From: Gammaproteobacteria bacterium
Lineage (GTDB): Bacteria; Pseudomonadota; Gammaproteobacteria; Enterobacterales; GCA-2746155
Length of the DNA: 20,258 nt
Direction of reading: 5' to 3'
Assembly: GCA_024206355.1 (NCBI GenBank)
Contig: JAAGZM010000396.1
Location: 1 to 20,258, forward strand
Positions 6,988 to 13,532 of the stretch are shown here, piece by piece. The notes beneath the pieces were generated by a model that was given only the letters and a program-made list of their open reading frames with translations, made no database searches and was not told the DNA's origin. Position numbers and translations under genes: made by a program. Every line of letters begins with the position of its first letter. Positions within the stretch are counted from its first letter, which is position 1.

Positions 6988-8228
6988 TAGTGTGTCACCC
7001 TATCTGGAACTGGTTTAGTCTTATCAATTTTCGTATACCAAGGCATTGCCAAGAAGAATATAAAGTATACGGCTGTCGAAACTCGCGCGAGTAATGTCTT
7101 AGCCTCAGTAGGGGCTTGCATACCCAAATAACCAAGTATGAAGAAACTGATTACAAACAGTGCCAACATTAATTTGAATATCCAACCTCGATAACGCATT
7201 GACTTAACTTCTGACTTATCTAACCAAGGTAGTAAGAACAAGAATACAATCGCAGCACCCATTGCCAATACACCTGGGAAAGCAGAACCTGCAATCGAAG
7301 GAATTGCACGTAATATCGCGTAGAACGGTGTGAAGTACCAAACCGGAGCAATATGTGCTGGCGTTGTCAATGGATCTGCAGGTAAGAAGTTTGGTGGTTC
7401 TAAGAAATAACCGCCCATCTCAGGTGCAAAGAATAGCGCTGCAGCAAAGAAGATCAAGAAGCCGACAACACCCATAATATCTTTTACTGAATAGTAAGGA
7501 TGGAAAGGGATTCCATCACGTGGAATTCCGTTCTCATCTTTGTTTGCTTTAATTTCAATACCATCTGGATTGTTTGAACCAACCTTATGCAATGCTACAA
7601 GGTGTAAAAACACCATTAATAGTAGTGCAATTGGAACAGCAACAACGTGTAGTGCAAAGAATCTTGTTAATGTAGCACCACTGATTACGTAGTCACCACG
7701 TATCCATAATGTTAGATCTTCACCAATGAAAGGAACCGCTCCAAATAAGTTAATAATTACTTGAGCGCCCCAGAATGACATCTGACCCCATGGAAGTAAG
7801 TATCCCATGAACGCTTCTGCCATCAGTAATACATAGATGATCATACCGAAAATCCACAATAACTCTCTTGGAGCCTTGTATGATCCGTACATCATGCCAC
7901 GAAACATATGCAGATAAATTACCACGAAGAATGCTGAGGCACCCGTCGAATGCATATATCGTAATAACCATCCCCATTCCACATCACGCATAATGTATTC
8001 TACTGAATCAAATGCATGTTCCGCAGAAGGGTTATAACTCATTGTCAGCCAGATACCAGTTAAGATTTGGTTAACCAAAACTAGCATCGCTAAAGAACCC
8101 ATGAAGTACCAAAAGTTAAAGTTTTTCGGGGCATAATATTCGGCGATGTGCTCATTCCATACTTTAGTCGCAGGGAATCTTGCATCAACCCACTCCATCA
8201 TTCCGCCTTTTTTATTTTCATTAGACAT
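6987..8228 (-). CDS. petB: Cytochrome b of the bc1 complex
   Basis: Membrane core of complex III; it holds haems bL and bH and the quinol-oxidation (Qo) and quinone-reduction (Qi) sites. Haem ligands are His93/His107 (13 residues between) and His194/His209 (14 between, one more than in mitochondrial cytochrome b). GYLLPWGQMSFWGAQVI (142-158) and the Qo-site motif, here PVWY (295-298) rather than PEWY, are clear. Eight or so hydrophobic helices can be followed, with the last three forming the C-terminal half, so it is a full-length b and not a split b6/IV pair. The length of 413 residues is normal. It overlaps petC by one base, and its start codon overlaps the petA stop at 8228. Confidence 0.98.
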   Translation of the reverse strand: MSNENKKGGMMEWVDARFPATKVWNEHIAEYYAPKNFNFWYFMGSLAMLVLVNQILTGIWLTMSYNPSAEHAFDSVEYIMRDVEWGWLLRYMHSTGASAFFVVIYLHMFRGMMYGSYKAPRELLWIFGMIIYVLLMAEAFMGYLLPWGQMSFWGAQVIINLFGAVPFIGEDLTLWIRGDYVISGATLTRFFALHVVAVPIALLLMVFLHLVALHKVGSNNPDGIEIKANKDENGIPRDGIPFHPYYSVKDIMGVVGFLIFFAAALFFAPEMGGYFLEPPNFLPADPLTTPAHIAPVWYFTPFYAILRAIPSIAGSAFPGVLAMGAAIVFLFLLPWLDKSEVKSMRYRGWIFKLMLALFVISFFILGYLGMQAPTEAKTLLARVSTAVYFIFFLAMPWYTKIDKTKPVPDRVTH

Positions 8229-8842
8229 TAGGCTTCTACTCCTTGATCAACACCTATCAATACTCGTGTATCAGTGAGATATTGATATGGAGGTACTATC
8301 ATGTTCGATGGTGCTGGCATACTTTTATAAACCCGACCAGCCATATCAAACTTTGAACCGTGACAAGGACAAATGAATCCACCTTGCCAATCCGCTCTTA
8401 CTTCAGGCGTATAGGTTGGTGAGCAGCCAAGGTGAGTACACCAACTCAGTAGAACTAAATATTCTTTCTTAATTGAGCGATGTTGATTTAGAGCATATTC
8501 AGGTTGTTGCGTTTCAAGTTCAGATTTAGGATCATGCAACTTTTCTTCAATCTCAGCTAATCTAGCAATCACGTCCTCACCTCTGCGAATGATGATGACA
8601 CTCTTACCACGCCATTCCACCTTTATTGCTTGCCCCATTTCAAGTTTTGCAATATCGGCTTCAACTGGAGCTCCTGCAGCTAATGCCTTTTTGCTTGGCA
8701 TCCAAGAACCTAAAAATGGTACTGCAACATATCCAGCCCCTATGGCCCCAACAACAGCTGTTGATATTGTCAGGAATCGTCGCCGACCTGTATTAACAGG
8801 CTCATTTACAGCTTCACTTTTTACTACAGCGTCAGAACTCAT
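8228..8842 (-). CDS. petA: Rieske iron-sulfur subunit of the bc1 complex
   Basis: Two-iron two-sulfur protein that takes an electron from quinol and swings to cytochrome c1. Cluster motifs are CTHLGC (135-140) and CPCHGS (158-163): Cys135, His137, Cys158 and His161 bind iron, and Cys140-Cys160 form the disulfide. The N-terminal region has a Tat-type GRRRFLTI (19-26) before the single membrane helix (about 27-45). The frame is open to 8929, but ATG 8842 is chosen: GGGGGAG lies about nine bases upstream, and the resulting 204-residue protein has a normal Rieske N-terminus, whereas the extension crosses the predicted promoter. First gene of petABC, 133 bp downstream of rpsI with a terminator between. 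Confidence 0.96.
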   Translation of the reverse strand: MSSDAVVKSEAVNEPVNTGRRRFLTISTAVVGAIGAGYVAVPFLGSWMPSKKALAAGAPVEADIAKLEMGQAIKVEWRGKSVIIIRRGEDVIARLAEIEEKLHDPKSELETQQPEYALNQHRSIKKEYLVLLSWCTHLGCSPTYTPEVRADWQGGFICPCHGSKFDMAGRVYKSMPAPSNMIVPPYQYLTDTRVLIGVDQGVEA

Positions 8843-8889
8843 TATGAGTATCTCCCCCGATGCTAATGAATCAAATTTTTTCAGTGGGA

Positions 8890-8918
8890 ATAATAAAGAA
8901 AAGTGCCGTTTTATACAA
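8890..8918 (-). promoter_or_regulatory. Probable petABC promoter
   Basis: On the minus strand TTGTAT (8918-8913) is separated by exactly 17 bp from TATTAT (8895-8890), which matches five of six bases of the sigma-70 -10 consensus. It lies just beyond the rpsI terminator and about 48 bp upstream of the chosen petA start, so petABC probably has its own transcript apart from the ribosomal-protein operon. Confidence 0.55.
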
Positions 8919-8925
8919 GGAAAAG

Positions 8926-8957
8926 ACACAAAAAAGCCCGATTGAACCGGGCTTTTT
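8926..8957 (-). terminator. Intrinsic terminator of rplM-rpsI
   Basis: AAAAAGCCCG (8931-8940) and CGGGCTTTTT (8948-8957) form a perfect 10-bp stem with a 7-nt loop. Read on the minus strand the stem runs into a T-tract (TTTTTTGTGT), the arrangement of an intrinsic terminator. It starts about 19 bases after the rpsI stop. The symmetry would allow function in both directions, but only leftward genes are nearby. Confidence 0.93.
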
Positions 8958-8975
8958 CAAAGAACTGATTTGAAC

Positions 8976-9368
8976 TTAACGTTTGGAGAACTGAGGACGT
9001 TTACGTGCTTTGTGTAAACCAACTTTTTTACGTTCAACTTTTCGAGCATCACGTGTTACAAAACCAGCTTTACGAAGCTCAGGTCTTAACGTTTCATCAT
9101 ACTCCATTAATGCACGAGTAATACCATGACGAATTGCACCAGCTTGTCCGGTTCCGCCACCACCTTTTACAGTAACTTGCACATCAAACTGACCTAAAGT
9201 TTCTGTCAATTCCAATGGTTGTCGTACAACCATGCGTGAAGTTTCACGACCGAAATAGGTCTCGAGTGAACGGTTATTTACTGTAATGCTTCCTGCGCCT
9301 TTACGTAGGAAAACACGAGCTGTTGAACTCTTACGACGTCCAGTACCATAGTGTTGAGTAACTGCCAT
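8976..9368 (-). CDS. rpsI: 30S ribosomal protein S9
   Basis: Ribosomal protein S9 (uS9) of the 30S head; its C-terminal tail reaches the P-site tRNA. YGTGRRKSSTARVFLRKG (7-24), GGGGTGQAGAIRHGITRAL and the basic tail ending GLHKARKRPQFSKR are diagnostic. The terminal Ser-Lys-Arg matches the tRNA-contacting end of the family. The length of 130 residues is exact for the family. The start is four bases after the rplM stop with GAG nearby, consistent with the conserved two-gene rplM-rpsI operon. An intrinsic terminator follows. Confidence 0.99.
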   Translation of the reverse strand: MAVTQHYGTGRRKSSTARVFLRKGAGSITVNNRSLETYFGRETSRMVVRQPLELTETLGQFDVQVTVKGGGGTGQAGAIRHGITRALMEYDETLRPELRKAGFVTRDARKVERKKVGLHKARKRPQFSKR

Positions 9369-9372
9369 AATA

Positions 9373-9801
9373 TTAAATCTCTAATGTTTGTGGCTGCTGT
9401 GCAGCATGATTATGCTCGTTACCGGCATATACTTTTAACTTACGGAACATAGCTCGACCTAGTGGATTTCTAGGTAACATGCCTTTAACCGCTTTCTCAA
9501 TTATCATTTCAGGCTTAATCGCTTGAAGTTTCTCAAAATTGATTTCTTTAATACCACCTGGATAACCAGTATGACGGTAGTATATCTTATCAGTCTTCTT
9601 GTTACCCGTTACGATAACTTTATCAGCATTGACAACAACGATGTAATCACCTGTATCAACGTGCGCCGTATATTCAGCCTTATGTTTTCCACGCAATCTT
9701 CTTGCGATTTCTGTAGCCATACGGCCCAGAGTTTTGCCATCGGCATCTACGACAAACCAGTCGCGTTTTACAGATGCAGGCTTTGCACTAAAGGTTTTCA
9801 T
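9373..9801 (-). CDS. rplM: 50S ribosomal protein L13
   Basis: Ribosomal protein L13 (uL13), an early assembly protein of the 50S subunit. Family stretches seen are MKTFSAKPASVKRDWFVVDA (1-20), TLGRMATEIARRLRGKHK, DTGDYIVVVNADK, YYRHTGYPGG and MLPRNPLGRAMFRKLKVYAG. The frame is open upstream to 9834, but ATG 9801 gives the standard 142-residue protein beginning MKTFSAK and has GGAG five bases upstream, so the 11-residue extension is rejected. In E. coli L13 represses its own operon through the leader; here a leader hairpin lies just upstream of the ribosome-binding site. Confidence 0.98.
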   Translation of the reverse strand: MKTFSAKPASVKRDWFVVDADGKTLGRMATEIARRLRGKHKAEYTAHVDTGDYIVVVNADKVIVTGNKKTDKIYYRHTGYPGGIKEINFEKLQAIKPEMIIEKAVKGMLPRNPLGRAMFRKLKVYAGNEHNHAAQQPQTLEI

Positions 9802-9823
9802 TTTTACTCCAACTTTCCCGTTC

Positions 9824-9846
9824 GTTCTTTCCAATAATGAAAGAAC
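9824..9846 (-). promoter_or_regulatory. Hairpin in the rplM leader
   Basis: GTTCTTTC (9824-9831) and GAAAGAAC (9839-9846) form a perfect 8-bp stem with a 7-nt loop, inside the predicted 5' leader and about 15 bases before the rplM ribosome-binding site. Its position suits feedback control by L13 or S9, but the structure is too small to assign to a known leader class. Confidence 0.35.
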
Positions 9847-9865
9847 CCCGTACTAAACTTATTAT

Positions 9866-9894
9866 TTTATATACTTCTTTACATGATAGGTAAA
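9866..9894 (-). promoter_or_regulatory. Probable rplM-rpsI promoter
   Basis: On the minus strand TTTACC (9894-9889), 17 bp, then TATAAA (9871-9866; five of six -10 bases). Transcription would start near 9859 and give a leader of roughly 58 nt that includes the small hairpin. The rest of the gap up to zapE (9895-10078) is AT-rich and shows no gene and no clear terminator for zapE. Confidence 0.55.
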
Positions 9895-10078
9895 CTTGAC
9901 ACCACAGACACAGCTTCCCATCAAGGAGCGCGAATTCTACAGAAAGGAGACAGAAGATACAAGTACCGAATGACGAAAAATAAGGTTTTTTACATAGCTT
10001 AGTATTAATATATGTCAGATACGGCTTAATAGGTCATAAAAATGCCCTCACACCTTAGTTTAAAGCAAAATACTCAAG

Positions 10079-11179
10079 TTAAGGAAGGTGTTCTTTAGCT
10101 AGATAGTCGTGCGATTGCATTTCTTGTAAGCGACTTTGTGTTCGCTTAAATTCAAACGCTAATATCTTTCCACTATATAGGTGTTCTAAATCGACCTCAG
10201 CAGAAATAATTAACTTTACATTTCTTTCATAAAACTCATCAACAAGACTAATAAAGCGTCTTACCTGATCATTTTTTCCATCGTTTAGTTGTGGTACTGA
10301 TGATAGAAGTATTGAATTATAAAGTCTTGATAGCTCAATATAGTCTTTTGCACTACGTGGCCCAGCACAGGCTGATTGATAATCTAACCAAAGTACTCCG
10401 TCTGCTTTTGCCCGAACAGCAATTTCTCGTTTATTAATCAAAACTTTTGTATTTTCTTCGATTGCATCTACAGCAAGGTTAGTAAAACTAAACTGTAAAT
10501 TCTCTTCAGCAGCTTGGTCCAGTGGAGAATGGTATATCTCCGCCTGTTCAAGAGTCCTTAATCGATAATCTATACCACCATCCACATTTAATATTTGAGT
10601 ATGACGTTTAATTAAGTCTATTGCTGGTAAAAACCGAGACCGCTGCAAGCCATTCCAATAAAGTCTATCTGGAATAATATTTGAAGTAGTCACTAAACTG
10701 ATACCAAGCTCAAACATTTCTTGGAAAAGACCAGCTAAAATCATCGCATCGCCAATATCACTGACAAAAAATTCATCAAAACACAGTATCCTAGTTTCAT
10801 CTGCGAGCTTTTGGGCAATTGTTATTAGAGGGTCACTTTGGCCTGAGAGTTCTTTAAGTTCCTGATGAACCCAATACATAAAGCGATGAAAGTGTAAGCG
10901 CTTTTTCTTTTTTATCGGCAATACTTCATAAAAGGAGTCCATTAAATAAGTCTTGCCACGACCAACTCCGCCCCACATATACAAACCAGTTAAAGGTTTA
11001 TCTTTTGTATTTAAAAATCGATGAAAAAATCCCTTTGATGATCGTTCAGTTTCAATAAGTTGATGGAATAAAATATCGAGCTGTTGGATTGCCTTATGTT
11101 GGGCTTTATCAAATGTGAATTCATTTTCCTTAATATCTCTTTGATAACGCGTAAGGGGAGATAGTTGAGTACTATTCAT
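10079..11179 (-). CDS. zapE: Cell-division protein ZapE (AFG1-like ATPase)
   Basis: AAA-type ATPase related to mitochondrial Afg1; in E. coli ZapE associates with the FtsZ ring late in division and under stress. Walker A is GGVGRGKT (70-77) and Walker B is ILCFDEFF (131-138, Asp135-Glu136). Other family stretches are LTGLYMWG (63-70), KRLHFHRFMYWVHQEL and VTTSNIIPDRLYWNGLQRSRFLPAI, the last holding the sensor region. The 366 residues agree with E. coli (375). The start overlaps the upstream hydrolase stop (ATGA, 11176-11179), indicating coupled translation. It is upstream of rplM on the same strand, as in E. coli. Confidence 0.96.
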   Translation of the reverse strand: MNSTQLSPLTRYQRDIKENEFTFDKAQHKAIQQLDILFHQLIETERSSKGFFHRFLNTKDKPLTGLYMWGGVGRGKTYLMDSFYEVLPIKKKKRLHFHRFMYWVHQELKELSGQSDPLITIAQKLADETRILCFDEFFVSDIGDAMILAGLFQEMFELGISLVTTSNIIPDRLYWNGLQRSRFLPAIDLIKRHTQILNVDGGIDYRLRTLEQAEIYHSPLDQAAEENLQFSFTNLAVDAIEENTKVLINKREIAVRAKADGVLWLDYQSACAGPRSAKDYIELSRLYNSILLSSVPQLNDGKNDQVRRFISLVDEFYERNVKLIISAEVDLEHLYSGKILAFEFKRTQSRLQEMQSHDYLAKEHLP

Positions 11180-11847
11180 AGATCATCGATTATGGGTTGA
11201 TAATGTTGTTCTAAAACATTACTCAACTTAACAATTTGACCATGGAAAAAATGACCTGTTTCTGGAAACTTAATGAGTTTAGGTGGCTTCTCTTGTGAAC
11301 TTACCCAATCAAAGACACTGTCAGGCTCAACCACATCATCTTGTTCTCCCATGAGGACTAGCCAAGGACAGGTTGGATTATGAAACTCAGAGAAACTAAA
11401 ATTCCTAACAGGAGGAGCAACACTCAACAATTGTTTTGCATCTGAAGCAGAAGCGCAGCTAGCCGCAATCCATGAACCAAAAGAAAAACCCGCAAGCCAT
11501 AAATCCTGCTCTGGCCAGCTTTTACGTATTAATTCACATAACAAAAGTAAGTCTTCACTTTCACCCTTACCATCATCATAGCTACCTTCTGACAAACCAA
11601 TGCCACGAAAATTAAATCGTAAAGCTGGAACACCCATTTTACTAAATGTCTTTGCTAAAGTATGTACAACTTTGTTGGTCATCGTGCCGCCAAACTGCGG
11701 ATGAGGATGGCAACAAATGACAACAGCTTTTGCCGACTTCTCGGGTGGACTATCGGGCAAATGTAACTTAGCCTCTATGTTACCAGCAGCTCCTTGCAAA
11801 GTAAGACAATGCTCACCAGCTGATAATTTTTTCCAATCGATACTCAT
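11176..11847 (-). CDS. Alpha/beta hydrolase (COG2945-type)
   Basis: Small cytoplasmic alpha/beta hydrolase of 223 residues, substrate unknown. It resembles the short 'predicted alpha/beta superfamily hydrolase' family found widely in proteobacteria. Visible features: CCHPHPQFGGTMTNKVV (45-61), the typical oxyanion-side loop of this family; LRFNFRGIGLSEG (76-88); the nucleophile elbow GFSFGS (120-125) with Ser122; an acid in MGEQDD (166-171); and His199 in ETGHFFHG. The triad is therefore complete. There is no signal peptide. The ribosome-binding site upstream of ATG 11847 is weak. It is translationally coupled to zapE by a 4-nt overlap, which suggests shared expression but does not reveal a role in division. 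Confidence 0.88.
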   Translation of the reverse strand: MSIDWKKLSAGEHCLTLQGAAGNIEAKLHLPDSPPEKSAKAVVICCHPHPQFGGTMTNKVVHTLAKTFSKMGVPALRFNFRGIGLSEGSYDDGKGESEDLLLLCELIRKSWPEQDLWLAGFSFGSWIAASCASASDAKQLLSVAPPVRNFSFSEFHNPTCPWLVLMGEQDDVVEPDSVFDWVSSQEKPPKLIKFPETGHFFHGQIVKLSNVLEQHYQPIIDDL

Positions 11848-11954
11848 AGTTTCTACTTTAATTATTATTCACCTTTGTATATTGTGCCCGAACTACTCTT
11901 TAGATTGAACCCATGTGAGGTAAGATTTTTACAATTTGTGGAATTGCTGTTGCA

Positions 11955-12033
11955 GTTATACCCGTTCTCCCTCAAGATGAATGTTTTCTAGCTGAACACT
12001 GAAATATGTATTTTGAGGTAGAACGAGTATAAC
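11955..12033. repeat. 79-bp imperfect palindrome abutting the def start codon
   Basis: The 24-base arms 11955-11978 and 12010-12033 are inverted copies with 21 of 24 positions matching; they begin GTTATACCCG and end CGAGTATAAC. The 31-base loop can pair weakly. The right arm ends one base before the def ATG (12035), so the hairpin would contain the sequence where a ribosome-binding site should be. The only purine-rich motif is GAGG at 12015-12018, too far from the ATG. Confidence 0.7.
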
Positions 12034-12034
12034 C

Positions 12035-12574
12035 ATGACTATTAAAACGATACTTCGAATGGGAGATCCTAGGCTAATTGAACCAAGCCAAGAGGTTTCT
12101 GACGCGCCTTCTCTAGAACTGAACCAGTTGATTGAGGATATGCTTGATACTATGGCTGCAAATAATGGTGCAGGCCTTGCTGCCCCTCAAATAGGTGTGC
12201 TAAAAAAATTGGTGGTCTTTGGAATGAAAGATGAGACATCTGAGAATGAGCGGTATCCTGATACCGAGCATGTACCATTGACTATTCTTATTAATCCAGA
12301 GATTAAGCCTATTGGTGAGGATATCATTGAAAGTTGGGAGGGCTGCTTAAGCATTCCAGGTATGCGTGGGGTCGTTCCTCGATACGCAAAAATTCATTAT
12401 AAAGGTCTCGATCCAAAAGGTAATATCATCGAACGGGAAGTTGAAGGGTTTCATTCTATCGTGGTACAACATGAGTGTGATCATCTCGACGGAATCCTGT
12501 ATCCTATGAGGATGCGTGATATGAGTTACTTCGGTTTTGAAGAAGAGTTAAGTGAACCAGAACCTGATCAGTAG
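12035..12574 (+). CDS. def: Peptide deformylase
   Basis: Metalloenzyme that removes the formyl group from the N-terminus of new proteins. The three motifs are all present: GAGLAAPQIG (45-54), EGCLSIPG (102-109) with metal ligand Cys104, and QHECDHLDG (145-153) with ligands His146 and His150 and catalytic Glu147. The start MTIKTILRMGDPRL and the end MRMRDMSYFGF resemble the second deformylase of pseudomonads rather than the def next to fmt, so the genome probably has another copy elsewhere. The length is 179 residues. Divergent from the hydrolase. The start codon follows immediately after a large imperfect hairpin and lacks an obvious ribosome-binding site, so its expression may be unusual. 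Confidence 0.95.
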   Translation: MTIKTILRMGDPRLIEPSQEVSDAPSLELNQLIEDMLDTMAANNGAGLAAPQIGVLKKLVVFGMKDETSENERYPDTEHVPLTILINPEIKPIGEDIIESWEGCLSIPGMRGVVPRYAKIHYKGLDPKGNIIEREVEGFHSIVVQHECDHLDGILYPMRMRDMSYFGFEEELSEPEPDQ

Positions 12575-12581
12575 CTAGAAA

Positions 12582-12613
12582 ATGATAAAAATGATAAAAA
12601 TGATAAAAATGAA
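12582..12613. repeat. Short tandem repeat, 9-bp unit
   Basis: Three perfect copies of ATGATAAAA (12582-12608) followed by a partial ATGAA, in the gap between def and zapG. Copy number is likely to vary by replication slippage. Each unit holds an ATG followed immediately by TAA, so there is no coding use. Confidence 0.8.
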
Positions 12614-12641
12614 ATAGTATAGTGAATAAAAGGAGTATTTC

Positions 12642-13262
12642 GTGGAATTACTGACAGGATTGATAATTGCAGGTATAGCATTATTTATAGCTGGCATCTT
12701 TGCTGGTAAGCAAATAGCGCCTACTATGAGAAGAATAAAAGAGTTAGAGGACACCGTTGAAGAGAGTAAGCAGCAACATCAAGCTTACAAAGATAGTGTC
12801 GCAGGTCACTTTTCTGAGTCTGCAAATTTATTTGGTGATATTACTGAAAAATACCGTTCTCTATACGAGCATTTATCTTCTGGCGCTTATGATCTTTGTG
12901 ACAGGAGAAACATTCCAAGAGAATTAGCTACATCCCATGTTAATATTTTAGCGGTTGAGACCCCTGAAGTATCTCCACAATTAACAGACGACACTGTACC
13001 TATGCCTCCAGAAACCAAAGAGAATATTATTGATGTTACTCGTTCTGGCCTATCTCATTTAGATGAAGAAAGCCAACTAATTGCCAATCAGTCCAAGCAA
13101 GAAAGTGAAAATACTGCCGAAATAATTGATTTAGACAAACAGAGAAATGAAGATGATTCATCATTGACACAACCATTAACACAACAAGCAAAAGATTATG
13201 CGATAAAAGAGAAAGGTGTCATTAATCATAACAGTCTAAATAGAGATGATGTCACAACATAA
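12642..13262 (+). CDS. zapG: ZapG / YhcB family (DUF1043) inner-membrane division protein
   Basis: Inner-membrane protein of the YhcB/ZapG family, linked in E. coli to division, elongation and envelope balance. One membrane helix at about residues 4-24, followed by a coiled-coil segment (KELEDTVEESKQQHQAYKD, about 34-52) and the family stretch SVAGHFSESANLFGDITEKY (53-72), with YEHLSSGAYDL. The start is GTG 12642 with GGAG about six bases upstream. The protein has 206 residues against about 130 in E. coli; the excess is a Gln-, Asp- and Asn-rich hydrophilic tail from about 100 that looks disordered. E. coli yhcB is next to zapE; here a hydrolase and def separate them. Family call is firm; the tail is unexplained. 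Confidence 0.87.
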   Translation: MELLTGLIIAGIALFIAGIFAGKQIAPTMRRIKELEDTVEESKQQHQAYKDSVAGHFSESANLFGDITEKYRSLYEHLSSGAYDLCDRRNIPRELATSHVNILAVETPEVSPQLTDDTVPMPPETKENIIDVTRSGLSHLDEESQLIANQSKQESENTAEIIDLDKQRNEDDSSLTQPLTQQAKDYAIKEKGVINHNSLNRDDVTT

Positions 13263-13283
13263 ATTAAAAAAATACATAAAAAA

Positions 13284-13307
13284 ATGGCTACTTCGCAGTA
13301 GCCATTA
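13284..13307. terminator. Strong hairpin after zapG, U-run on the minus strand
   Basis: AATGGCTACT (13284-13293) and AGTAGCCATT (13298-13307) form a perfect 10-bp stem with a TCGC loop, 21 bases after the zapG stop. Read on the plus strand it is followed by AAACGGGG, without a T-run, so it would be a poor terminator for zapG. Read on the minus strand it is followed by seven T residues, the proper form for a leftward transcript, yet no leftward gene is visible. Confidence 0.55.
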
Positions 13308-13532
13308 AACGGGGATCAAACAACCAAAAAGGGTATAACTTTACTTCTATAACTTATGACAGACTAAATAATAAAAAGTTCATAATTTTTTATTTTTTTA
13401 CTACTAAAAAATAATATTCATTCTTGATTTTATTGAAATTCTTTGTAACTACTTGATTTTGTTATATTATTTTACATACATTTTCCCCAATATTATTATC
13501 CATAATGAGTCTGAAATGGAGAAATTTTTACT
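13308..13532. other. AT-rich intergenic region
   Basis: Very AT-rich 225 bp between zapG and the DUF885 gene. No open frame with a plausible start is seen on either strand. TTGATT near 13453 followed after 18 bp by TACATT is a weak promoter candidate for the rightward gene, and GGAG about nine bases before the ATG is its ribosome-binding site. The T-runs around 13390 can fold into an AT-only hairpin. Confidence 0.4.

Noticed and set aside
8843..8929. 29-residue N-terminal extension of the Rieske protein
   Set aside because: It would run through the predicted promoter, has no ribosome-binding site and precedes a normal Tat-type start at 8842.
8589..8945. 118-codon open frame on the plus strand
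   Set aside because: It is antisense to petA and crosses its promoter; composition follows the shadow of petA.
9802..9834. Upstream extension of rplM
   Set aside because: ATG 9801 gives the standard 142-residue L13 with GGAG five bases before it.
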